This document shows, in pieces, positions 1 through 11,100 of a stretch of 64,000 bases of DNA (positions are counted from its first letter, which is position 1; each line of letters begins with the position of its first letter). The translations under genes and the position numbers were made by a program. Under the pieces are notes generated by a model that worked only from the letters and a program-made list of their open reading frames with translations, did no database searches and was not told the origin of the DNA. Source of the stretch: Psettodes erumei (Eukaryota > Chordata > Actinopteri > Pleuronectiformes > Psettodidae); the NCBI GenBank assembly GCA_016785225.1, contig JAFBJZ010000872.1:1794501-1858500 (forward strand), written 5' to 3'.

Positions 1-923
1 ATTTTTATGGTTCCATATTTTCTTGCCAGTGCACATTAGATGCCAAATACTTCTCCCATTTTTTCCCCAATAAATAACTACTGTGTTCCTCAAGAGAAAG
101 TCGCATCTATCCTCTCGTTTTCAATAGAATTGCAGCTTCAGTTTAAGCTCGTGCTCACGAATAAAGGGCCAGAACAGCTACAGCACCGGGATGGGACCCG
201 TTCACATCCTGTCCTCCTGTATTACATGTCAACCCGGATTCCCCACATTCTCAACACAAAAAGAACTGCGTATCCATTTCAGGACAAGGTTGGGAAATGG
301 GTTTATTTTCTTTTTCTCAGTGGATATGGTTGAAGATCAGATCACACATCGTAGCCGTTTTTTCCTGAGTAGGTTGCGCTCCACTGGGGTATTGGGGATT
401 TCACAATAAAAGATCTAAACTGTAATTTAGGCTTGGGAAAAGATGACGGACAGTGATGGAGTCTACCTTCACATTGTGAACTGGGTGCCAAAATGACCTT
501 TACAGCTGATGAGCTTACCGACCATAGCCAAACAATGCAGCAGTGTCTGGTTGCTGCCTTGTGTAGTATTACCTACACCTGATTTTAGCGCCTGTATCCC
601 ACCACATCTTCTTTCATAACCCTGAGGCAAGGCACTGAGCCAGCCGAACTTGTAGCCTGACCTCCATGACATTTGCTGCGTGTGACGGTCACACACTGTG
701 TATAATAATCGGGCTGTATGCTCGAATGGACTCTGGCACCATCTCAGTAAATTGGGTATTCAGCTCTCGGCAAAGCCATGCGCCGCCAGGCAGCGATAAA
801 ATCTGTCTACTGAGCCGCAGTGGGACTGGCTTGTTGGCAGATCAGCATCATCCCCGCATCCATATTTAATAATCTCGTCATGTAGAGATCCGGGCTACGA
901 GTTGACAGACGCACTGGACTGAC
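1..923 (-). other. Intron 1 of the DACT-family gene (continues off the left edge)
   Basis: The donor at 923 opens an intron on the minus strand that runs toward position 1. I see no second exon with convincing family similarity or acceptor in this stretch, so the remaining exons are probably to the left of the window. The short ORFs here show no recognisable domain. Confidence 0.5.
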
Positions 924-1187
924 CTGTTGCCTGCGGGATGTCGCAGAGCCGTGCTCGGCATCCGAGGCGGCGCACTCCGGGTCTCCGCTCTCCTCCTCCG
1001 GCCGTGGCTCCACGGCGTTGGCGTCGGAGGCTCGGTCCTCCAGAGCGGCGTCCACCATCTCCAGGTGTTTGCACCTGAGCAGCTCCAGCTCCAGCACTCC
1101 GGCCAGCGTCGCTTTGAGGCGCTCGCCGATGCGGACGCGCTCGGTGCCCGACCAGAGCGAGTTCACGCAGCCGCGGCGGCCGGCCAT
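924..1187 (-). CDS. First coding exon of a DACT (Dapper) family gene, partial; possibly dact4
   Basis: The exon encodes 88 residues starting MAGRRGCVNSLWSG. The ATG at 1185-1187 has a good Kozak context (A at -3, G at +4). The exon closes at a strong donor, CAG|GTCAGT, at 923/924 in phase 0. The segment GERLKATLAGVLELELLR, followed by ..VDAAL, resembles the N-terminal leucine-rich segment of Dapper proteins (R..R..ATLAGL.EL..LR......V..AL in DACT1). DACT proteins are cytoplasmic scaffolds that bind Dishevelled and modulate Wnt and TGF-beta signalling. The DNA is CpG-rich, as expected of a promoter-proximal exon. In human, DACT3 lies near EHD2 on 19q13; here the exon lies near an EHD1 gene, so it may be DACT4, the paralogue absent from mammals. 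Family placement rests on this one short motif and could be wrong. Confidence 0.55.
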
Positions 1188-3350
1188 CCTCGTCGAGGTG
1201 CCGGCAAGGCGGAACAGGGGGCACCGCTAACCACCGCTCAGTAACCCGTGCAAAAGATGAGTGTAGATAGCGGGCTAGGGTCCGGCTCCAGGTAGGGCGA
1301 CACGGGTCCAGACGAGCGAAAGCAACATAGCAACCACTTGAATTAACGCAACGTTAAGGAAAACGTAGCCCTGACCATCTGCAAGGTGCCATGCAGCCTC
1401 CAGTGTCAGACACCCCCGATGACTGGCACGGGACTAGAATTAATGAGTCCACTAGTAGCCTGGAGGAACGCAAATGAGCCACGTTTCGGGCCAGGCTTCA
1501 TTTCCTGTTGACATGTTTTATGTCATATAAGCTCCCCGGTCCGGTGGAGTCACCATGGTGCCGGGATCCGTACGCGGCGTCCCCAACGAGACAATGCAAC
1601 AAACAGGCGGCGTGATAATGTTACATGTGGGAGCAGGCGGCGGAGGGGAGGAGCCACTGCACCAAAGCCGCGCAGAGATTGGTCGGTGAAGTTTTTCGAA
1701 CGGACGCACGGGGGAAAAAAATCCCCCAACTGCCCAAGTTGACTCACTGATGCCAGAGGACAAATAGTTCCGTTCCGGAAGCGTTCCCATAGTCAGCGGG
1801 GGGATATAATGAAGAGCTGCTCTGAGCTCCTCGGGTTTTAATAGAGCATTACCTTTTTTGTGGTTCCTTGTGGGCCACTTTATCAGCAGTATTTAAATTG
1901 CAAATTGAAACGCTCTGCTCGCCCACACAGACCTTCTCTATCTCTCTAGCTGCTTCGGCCTCTCATATCAAGTGCAAAATGTGTGGAGCTCTGCATTATG
2001 GGAATTGTGCCGTGTCGTCGAGTTCTACACCAATGAGAATGGTGAACAGAATCAATCAAATGGTGAACGAGAAGTCCAATCAGGCAACATAAGCGAAAAC
2101 ACCTGTCAGGGTGGTGCTTCAAATTTTACATGTCGATCATACAGTATGGTCACTTTAAATTATTTGATGCATTATTGATTGATTATTGATTCAACTAGCA
2201 AACAGCACAATAAGCTCTACCTGGACCAGCTACATCACTCAAAGGCTGTTTATACTTTAATGCATCACAAACAATATTTCTTTAAAAAGATAACATTGAC
2301 AGGGTTCATCTTGCATACTGAGTACTTATATATAGAATATATCCTTTGAGTAATGTTTGAAATACTATATTTACACTTGGCTGAAACATCTGAATATTTA
2401 TTCCTCCAGTGCCTGTATTGATGGTGTGTCTGTGGTAATCAGTTTAAATTTCAGTTTTGATTATTTGAACTAGTAGTATCAGCAAGAGGTCAAGTTTCTA
2501 CAGGATAGTGTGTTTGATATTATTCCAGCAGAATAAAGCAAGCAGCTATCCTTAGCCCCAATCCCTTTAAGGATATATGTTTGATGGCATCGCATCCATA
2601 TCCTGAAAGCCTATTCAGAGGTTAAGAAAAAGGCTTTGTCTTATGAATATGAAATACCCAGTGTTACAAGTTTTTAGAGCCAAAGGAGGATATAGCCTCC
2701 AGTTTGAGGAAAAATATCAAATAACAATAAATACAAATATAACAAGATTCTTTGATGGAGAAGCTGCTGGAAGAAAAAAAATCAAAATGTTAAAATACTT
2801 AACTATATCTCAGCTTTGACAGGTGTAGTGAACTATGGTGCCAACTTTCAACCAGCAGAGGGTGAGCTTCACCCACAGTACAGTTTCTGTCCTCTGCTAT
2901 GCTTCTACAGAGCAGTGCAGGACCTTCTTACGGAGCAGAAAGCTGCCCATATCTGAATTATATTATAATAACAACAATAATGTAATTATACATTCATTTT
3001 CACTACCTTCAGACAAAAAAACAATGAGAAATACTGAAACTCCAACTCAAGTGAGGTAGAAATTAAATTATGTGACGTGAGTTGTGTGACGGTGGAAGTC
3101 GGAGCTATTATATGTTAACCTGCAGGAGGCACCAACCATGTTCAAAGGTCGGAGGTCCCTGCTCATTTGAATCTTTTAATGTCATATGTTGTTTATGCCC
3201 TTCACATGGGGGGCTGCCCTCATTCCACTGTCTTCATGTTTGTACTCTTTTGCATGAATGTGTACGTGACAGCGGTACAGTATCACATGCAGGTGTGAGA
3301 ATGCTCTGTGAGATAACCAGTACGTGTGAATCTGGTCTTAACCAGCCAAG

Positions 3351-3384
<34 letters not shown>

Positions 3385-3473
3385 CATCCCTGTATCCATA
3401 GGCTCCCCACCAGCATGAGGAGTGTGTCTTTGTTTGTTGGTGTCACATTTCGACTCCACCCAGCTCTGCCTTC
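1188..3473. other. Divergent intergenic region between the DACT-like gene and map1lc3c
   Basis: The first ~550 bases (to about 1750) are rich in CG dinucleotides and probably hold the promoter and 5'UTR of the minus-strand gene. The rest is AT-rich with no credible exon. A CA microsatellite lies near the right end. Confidence 0.5.
3353..3382. repeat. (CA)n microsatellite, about 15 copies
   Basis: This is an uninterrupted CA dinucleotide tract about 90 bp upstream of the TATA box of map1lc3c. Confidence 0.95.
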
Positions 3474-3480
3474 TATAAAA
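3474..3480 (+). promoter_or_regulatory. TATA box of map1lc3c
   Basis: TATAAAA occurs about 160 bases before the start codon. A start site about 30 bases downstream would give a roughly 130-base 5'UTR with no intron needed. No transcription start data are available. Confidence 0.5.
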
Positions 3481-3637
3481 TACTACTGGTCACAGCTTCT
3501 CCTCGGGGTTTGCTTACTTCCACCCGAGGGGACTTCAGCGTCAGCCCGGGCAAAGACCACCAACATCTGGCGCCACCAGTGCACACACCTCCATCACCAC
3601 CGGTCTTCTGCAAACCACCCCAAGCAACCACACAGTC

Positions 3638-4567
3638 ATGGCTCCTTTTGAGAAATCCATGGAGATGATGCCATTCAAGCAGAGGAAATGTCTTGGTAAG
3701 TCGCATTCTCAGTTGGTTCTCCGATTACTATGACTACATTCATATACATATGTAATATACTTGCATTAAAGAATTAGGCCCTGCACCGTGTGCATGATGA
3801 TTTTAAAAGTGTAAAATTTATATAAATTATTTCTCTTTAGCAACAAGAAAAGATGAAGTGTGCAGCATTCGATCTAAATTCCCCAACAAGTTACCCGTGA
3901 GTTTGTTTGAATTCTGTTATTTTGCAGATTTAATGCACTTAATGGCCACAGTTTCTTCTGTTTTTGCTGAGTGTGGTTGCATCAACAGTTCATCAGAGGT
4001 GTTTTTCATGTCCAGGTGATCGTCGAGCGTTACATCCGTGAAAAGACTCTCCCCCTGTTGGACAAAACAAAGTTCCTGGTTCCCTTTGAGCTCACCTTGG
4101 GTCAGTTCCTTTGCCTGCTCAGGTAAATTATCTGTGATACTGTACCAGGCATTTCTGACAATTATTATTAGTAACTTCTCATGTAGCTTGTTTCTGAGTT
4201 CCCAAGCCTTTTATCTTCTTACTTGAGTCTGACATTCTCTCCCCCACAAACTGTCAGATATACTATTGTTTTCTCTCAGCTTCTCCACACTGCCTCCCTC
4301 ATACTCTCACCCTCTTTGTCCTAAAAAAGTCTTGGTTTTCTATCATTTATGCACCTCTCCCTGTTTCGTCTTTTCAGGAACAAGATTGCCTTAGACTCAA
4401 CTCAGGCTCTGTTCCTCCTGGTGGCAGAGAAGAGCATGTCCTGCATGTCCTCAAGCATGGGGGAGGTTTACTCCCTCTACAGCGACACCGATGGCTTTCT
4501 GTACATCACATACGCCTCACAGGAGATGTTCGGAGCATCTCAGCCAGCAGCCGGGCCGCCCTGCTGA
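3638..4567 (+). CDS. map1lc3c: Microtubule-associated protein 1 light chain 3 gamma (LC3C, ATG8 family)
   Basis: Four coding exons (3638-3695, 3841-3896, 4016-4122, 4378-4567) join in phase to a 136-residue protein. LC3C is a ubiquitin-fold ATG8 protein. ATG4 trims it, it is lipidated to phosphatidylethanolamine, and it decorates autophagosomes and recruits cargo receptors. The sequence shows the basic N-terminal arm (PFKQRK), KFPNK..P.IVERY, LDKTKFLVP.ELT and the tail TYASQEMFG. Gly126 is the expected ATG4 cleavage and lipidation residue, at the same number as in human LC3C; the last ten residues (ASQPAAGPPC) would be removed. A C-terminal extension beyond the glycine is typical of LC3C. All splice sites are GT/AG. 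The gene is tail-to-tail with ehd1. The longer tail and sequence favour LC3C over LC3A/B or GABARAP. Confidence 0.93.
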
Positions 4568-5375
4568 GCCTGAAACAGATCAAAATGAACTGAAAGCGGA
4601 TCAATGTTGGTGACACCACAACAACCAAACTTGGAAAAAAGGACAAACTGAGCCAAGCTGAAGGATGTTTTGTCCTGGGTTTTTTTGGCCCCAAACTGCA
4701 TCTCAAACTACCTCATGAACCACAACAAATCACTCCTTACTACTCTGTAATTGCATTGGTACCTCAACAAACCAGAACTGGATGCATATTGACAAAACTC
4801 ACCCCCATTAAGATGCTGTTTGAGATTGATTGATTATTCAGTTGGCTCCTTTAATCACTTCTGTTAAGAGATGTTTGGAAGAAAAAGTCAGTATTGAGAA
4901 TTTTTTTTAATGAAAAAAGGATGCAATAGGCTGAGCATTGCAATCATCCCCTGTTGCTCCAAAATCTCAAAGAAAATATTAAAATTGTGTTGGTTTTTTT
5001 GCCTGTTTTATGGCTTTACAGGTCAAACATTTTTTTGTCCTTCCTCAGAAACACTGAGCTTCAGTGCAAACAAACCAATTGCCACATAACTGCCCTGCCC
5101 GTTCAGGGTCAAACCGGTCTCGGGGAACCACCGCCACCATCTTCTCCACTCTACAAAAATGAAGTCGGTAACTTGCTGGTTATTAGACTCCTTAGCACTT
5201 AACTCTCCTTCATCCTCTCTTTTCTCTGATTGCCTGTTCGTCCTCTACTCCCCTTGAAAATGTGAAATTGTGCTCGGGAATCATGACACACATTATTACA
5301 GGGACTCTTGAGGGACTCTTGAGGCTGTTGTTGCTGCTCTGATATGTACCCACCTGTCAGTATTCCAAAAACAGA

Positions 5376-5381
5376 AATAAA
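5376..5381 (+). terminator. Candidate polyadenylation signal of map1lc3c
   Basis: AATAAA about 810 bases after the stop codon of map1lc3c. It is the first clear canonical hexamer I see downstream; use is inferred. Confidence 0.35.
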
Positions 5382-6615
5382 TGAATTCCTGCCCTTTTAA
5401 TTAACTGACTTTGTATGAAGTTTTTTGTTAAAGCATTACAAGGGTGACACTATGAGGCACTGTGAACTATAAAGTCACATTTCTTTCGTCCTGATTCACA
5501 GGACTTTACAGTTTTGCCTTGTTGCTTTAAAATGTCTTCCTGTTCTAAGTGCTTTTTAGTTTGCACTCTTGATTTTTTCAGGACATATATGGATCAAGTG
5601 CATGGAGCTTAAACAGTTGAAGATTTTTCATCAGCTTCATCAAATGTAAAAATAAAGGAAAAGAAAACAGCAGATATTGTTTCATATAACCTAAAAACCT
5701 TGTGCTTTTTAGTGGATAAGGATCAACTGCAGCTGAGTTTGTGAGTGTGTTGCACTTGTGATCCAGTCATATCCCTCTGTACTTGTGCTCATATGATTTG
5801 TACTCACACATACAGGTGTCTCATTCCTCACCTGCCTCTGAGAAGTGGCACCAACCCCCACCCCACATGACAGTGTTATATAAGCACGATCCTGTCGGCT
5901 ATGTGCAGGGGTCAGTGTGTCAGGGGGCTTGGGTTGGGTTATTTGTGTGTGCGTGTGGGTGGGTGGGTAGGTGAGGGGTATTTTTAGACAGGGGAGCGAC
6001 AGGAATACAGATGAAAAAGAAAGAGAAGAAGAATAACAGGGTGACGCTGCTCTCCATAAACAGTGAGAGCAAAGGAAGGAAGACAGTGGCGTCCTAAGCG
6101 TAGGAAGGCAGGAAAAAGGAAACAATGTAAAGGAGAGATATACAATAGAAGAGGGCGACAGCTATGCAAACACATGGTCCACAGCAACATGGGGACATAC
6201 GGCAATGCTGTCTCACTTCACACCACTGTGGCCATTCTATCGACTTTCTGTCAATATACTATGATCAGCAGAACAAGAGGAGCCCTAAGGCTTCTGTAAA
6301 CAATGTGTTCAGACCACAGAGGAGTCAGTTTGTCACAAGTAGACTTAAGCTTTTTAAGGGTGACCACCAAAAAAGGCTGGAAACCACTTGTTGTTTCATA
6401 TTAAATACAAGGAATCTATGTGCCGCTTTCTCATCAATGCACCTTGAATCATTGTAGTGTAGCTACAGCAGAGGACATGTGACACAACCAATGCACAGTG
6501 ATTGGATCATCACATGAGCCTGTGCGTAACCGAACACCAGACCTGTAATGACTTATCAAGACACAAGAGAGCCCCCGTGGGCTTTATCAAATATGAAATC
6601 TCCTGCTACTGTGGT

Positions 6616-6635
6616 AAAAAAAAAAAAAAAAAAAA
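6616..6635. repeat. Poly(A) tract, 20 bases
   Basis: An uninterrupted run of A in intergenic DNA. It could be a simple repeat or an old retroposon tail; no flanking element was recognised. Confidence 0.8.
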
Positions 6636-8137
6636 GCTGGTGGAGATGATGATATTAGGTGATGCTGAGAATCTAGTGAGTGAGTAAACAGAATACCGAT
6701 GAGTGTCCCGATGAGGGAGAAACACACTCTTTCGAGTGTAGAGTGAAAATGAAACAACATTTGTCACGAGGTCAGCTGGTGCTTTCAGCTGTGATTTGAT
6801 AGTCACAGAAAGTCCAAACAACCACCTAATGTTTCCAAGTTAAGGACGACAGCTGCGGAAATGTATCTATCGTCTATCAACCGTCACAATGCATCTGGCT
6901 TACATTTCAGTTTCTTATCCATTCATCCTATCTGAATTTATGAAAACAGACCTTAGAGCAAATTCAGACTTGTCTGGGTTGTAACAGTGCAGGTTTATGG
7001 GGGGAAGATAAAGAAGTCATAAGCAGCCAACCTTCATCTCCATTTTAGTCTCAAATATGAGTCACACATGTGAGAGTTTCCTGCCTCTCTGTTTATGATT
7101 TGTGCCTGTGGACTGGACTGAAATTTTAGTTGTTTGAATTGTCCCCATGTGTCCTCTAAAGTGTTCCATCGAATGCCTGTCTGAATGCTTGCCTGCACCA
7201 CTGTTTTCCATTTGCCCACAAAAATATGCAGTCAGAAGCGACTTGTGTTGTGAGTAAATGGCCTTATATGTCCCCCTCATGCATCTGGTAGGAGTCTTTC
7301 TGGCCCACAGATGGCAGTAGACCACAGTAAAACTGTTAAAATGAGAGCGTTTCAAAATAAAAGTCAGTGTCTGGATGACCTCTGAGTGACACAGTCCTCA
7401 ACATGACCCATGACCCACCTGACTGTGATTCGGCTCAGATTAACTGCATAAATATAATTTAGTTTAGTAAATTTTCTCCCAAAAAAGGACTTTTCTAATA
7501 AGGACTTCTCCCATCAGTCAAATGTCTGATGAAATCAAACCAACTGTATTTATTATAGGGAAAAAAAGTCCACATAACCACAAGTCAGTTGGTACAGTAC
7601 TCCTTTTTATTTATCTGGCAAAATAATAAAAAGGGAAGCATTTGGAAAGAGTCAAATTTAACAGTCAGGAAATACAAAAATATAGATAAAACAATTCTAA
7701 CAGCTGTTTTGATTTATTTCCTCTTTCTCTCTCCAAATGGGAAAAAAACTATATTTCTTTGGATCAACGTATGATAATATGGACTGTATGCTTATAAGAC
7801 ATCTTTTACACAGGATGCACAAATCCATGTTCAGCCCCATCATGCAACCTCCAGCTACCAATCGCTTCACAATCCAGTAATGTCCTTCTATCAGGTGGTA
7901 AATCAACCCCCCCCCCATTTCTTTCTAATAGATATCTGAACCCCCCCCCACAACCCTCCAGTCTCTCTCTGGTGAAAAAGATCACAGCAATCCCTGCTCA
8001 CATTGTGTCAGGAAGCCTGGAGAATCGCAGCTAAATGGAGAACGATGCTGTTCATGCTTGTTGTTGGGACTTTTTGTCTGGAGAGTCCGAAACATGATGC
8101 AAAGAGCTGACACCTCCAGGCTGCTACTCCGTCCCCT

Positions 8138-11100
8138 CTATTCCTGCTGGACTGTCCCCCTTTTGGATGGGGGCACCAGGTGGTTTGGCAGCGTAGGCGG
8201 CAGCTCGTGGCCCTCCAGCTTCACCTTGATGAGGTGGTTGGCGAGGGCGAACTCTTCGTCATCGAGGAGGCCGTCTTTATCCACGTCGGCCAGCTTCCAA
8301 ATCTTTCCCAGCACCATGTTGGGCAGCTTGGACTTCAGCATCTCCTTCTTGGCTGCATTGCCAGTCACTTTGCCGTTGACCGGAGAGAGGGTGTAAAAGA
8401 TCTCGTCGTATGTAGGCTTGTCACGGCCGACCACCCACTCCAGCTCATCGATGCCTTCGCTGGCACCCTCTCCGTAGCCGTGACCAAAGGGGCCGCTCAT
8501 GGTTCCCTCAAAGGCTCCTCCCTTGACAGACTGGCTGGGCATGGCGGCCTCTTCTTGGCGCACCATGGCCATGAGGCGGGCAATGTCGTTGGCAAGCATG
8601 TCCTCCACCGCCTCCAGCAGCTTGGGCTTCAGGGCTGCAAACTTGGAGAAGTCCTGGCCATTCAGCAGCTCCTGAGGGGATGGGGGGGATTGAGAGAAAA
8701 CAGGAATTGGTGATAGAAATAGATCAGTTTTCAGCAGCTACCAAAGGGAGTAGCATACAAGAAGCAGGATTTCCTGACAAACCAGGAAAAATAAATCTCA
8801 TCCCCCTCATGGCTCATCCTGGAGGGCAAGGGCAGGAAAGGAGGGCAAAGATGTGAAGAGAGTAAAGGTTGGGAGGTCATTCTACTCTGAACCAAACACT
8901 TTATATAACACCCTAAAAACAGAATCTAACTCGTTATTGCATCAGCTCTGAATCCCTGGATTGTACATTCATCCTTATTTCACCTGCATCTTGGCCAGGT
9001 TGGGGAAGTCTCCAGGTGAGATCTGGTGCTCCTTCTCAATCTTGTGGTAAATCTCTCCCAGGTTGGCAATCAGCTCCTTCTTCTTGTTGTCCTTTCCAAA
9101 CACACTGGGCATCTCCTTTTTCAGAGAGCTGATAATGTAGGCCTGTACCTGGTCATCACAAAAAATACAAAAGATTAGTCAAATAGATTTTTTGAACTAA
9201 TTCATTTAAGTATTTGTGGAAAAACCTCATTATTATTATTATCATTATTTAAAACAAGGTATTTTCATGTCTTACAACATGTCTGAACGGGATTTATGAA
9301 GTGAGGGATTTACTAGTATAGACTGGCAGAAGGAACTAATCCCTCTTCTCTTCTTGTAAATCTGACAACCTTTGTGGTTCACCAGATTTCTAGAATCTTC
9401 ACAAACACTGTTGTACTCACTTCTGCCTGTGGTTAGTTCAGAAACGTAACACTAACAAAGTTGCATGAAACAAGACTTTTTTGGAGCAACCCGTCTCTTA
9501 TGGGGCTGGAGACCGGGGAGGTAGTGAGAAGAAAAGTGAAAATAGTCCTGATGGAACAACTACTGCCATGAAAACTGAGTATTTGATGTTCGTGATGATG
9601 TTCGTCATGAACCCCCGAGTATAAATTGTTTGATTTCAGTCGTCCAACACTTTGTGTTGTGTGCTTATATCATTACACCTGTGAACTCTCACGTTAGCAT
9701 GCCGATGCTCGCCTTCAGCTCAAAGCACTGCTGGCAGTGCTGACTGCTGACCCGTCCTCTCATGAATACTGACCTTGGCGAGGCGTGCGCGTTTGATGAG
9801 GTCATTGAGTTTGCGTAGCGCTGCGTTACGTGGCAGCGACTGGATGTCCAAGAATAAGTCCTGCTCCTCGGCCTCAAACAGCTTCCTGTTGTCTGGGACC
9901 AACAGGGGCTGGGCCCAGAATGACCCGATGTACACGCGCACAACCTGGTGTGGAGTTTGCACAGGTTAATCGTCATTAATCTTCATTGTCCCTCTGGTTA
10001 CACTTTACTGCCCCCACCCACATCAGAGGAAATTCTTTCACAGGTCACATGCGTGACACTGCCGGCAAACGGGCGCAAAATATACCCAACAGTCACAAAC
10101 AGGATGCGTGACAACATGATACAGGACTTAAGGATTGAAAGTGAAGCATATATAAAAGAATAAAACATATGTAGCAGGTTTTACAGTATGTAGAGAGGCT
10201 TCACGATACAAGGCACACTCACAGTCAATGAATAATTATCTACATGATCCAAAGGTTTCTATGGGATTGGTTTATGAATATGACCCTGGATTAAACATTA
10301 ACCAAACGGTCAGGGAAAAAACCATAAAACATGTCGGGTCACATGATATAAGGCAGGACCTATCACTTTCATTACACTGACACATGCAAGTGTCTTTCTT
10401 TCATGGAGGTTGTTCCAATGACAACCTGAGAACATTTGCTGGAATGATCATTTCACAACTCAGTTACTCTCATCTTTGGGGGAAAAAAAGTCATCTGACC
10501 TCTGCCCAGACCTGCCTGAGACGGCTGCATTTTCCCTCAAAACATTAACAGACCGATGTGAGTATGTCTCACAACCGATCATTACCAGCTGAGGAAGGCA
10601 AGTTCTGGCAGTCAGCGTGGGAAATAAACACAAGCACGGATTTATTCAAATAGCTGTTTTGATCCGGCCGGGGTCGAAACACTGTCAATTTAGACAAATT
10701 TATGGATTACACAAAGGCAAAGAGTGTGAAGGAGAGATGCTTGTTACCTCAGGCGTGTTGATAATTTTGCCAAGGGACCACATCAGCGCACCGTAGACCC
10801 TCATCAGCTGCTGCGTGCTGATCTGGTCCGCCTTGTTCAGCACCACGCGCATTTTGTCCTCGTGGTTCTTCAGAGCACGGATCACCTCGGAGAACTCGTC
10901 CGAGATGTCCAGCTTGTGGGCGTCGAACAGCAGGATGATGCGGTCCACGCGCTCGGCGAACCACTCCAGCACTGCGGCGAAGTCGTAACCTGGAGGGGGA
11001 CGAGTGAATGGAGAGAAAATGTTAAGAGAGGGGATCCATACACAACGGTGTTGTACTTCTAATTACATCAAATACTGCCTGGGTACTGGCTTTGTTTACA

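Larger units (their letters stand above)
4568..8137. other. Tail-to-tail intergenic region: map1lc3c and ehd1 3'UTRs
   Basis: AATAAA at 5376-5381 on the plus strand is a plausible polyadenylation signal for map1lc3c. On the minus strand, AATAAA-type signals (TTTATT on plus) near 7546-7551 and 7713-7718 could end ehd1 mRNA. Between them I see only simple-sequence tracts: poly(A) at 6616-6635 and C-runs near 7909-7917 and 7941-7949. No coding exon is supported. Confidence 0.5.

Noticed and set aside
3082..3651. 189-codon plus-strand ORF overlapping the map1lc3c promoter and start
   Set aside because: It reads through the CA repeat and TATA box in a different frame from the LC3C protein; no similarity to anything known.
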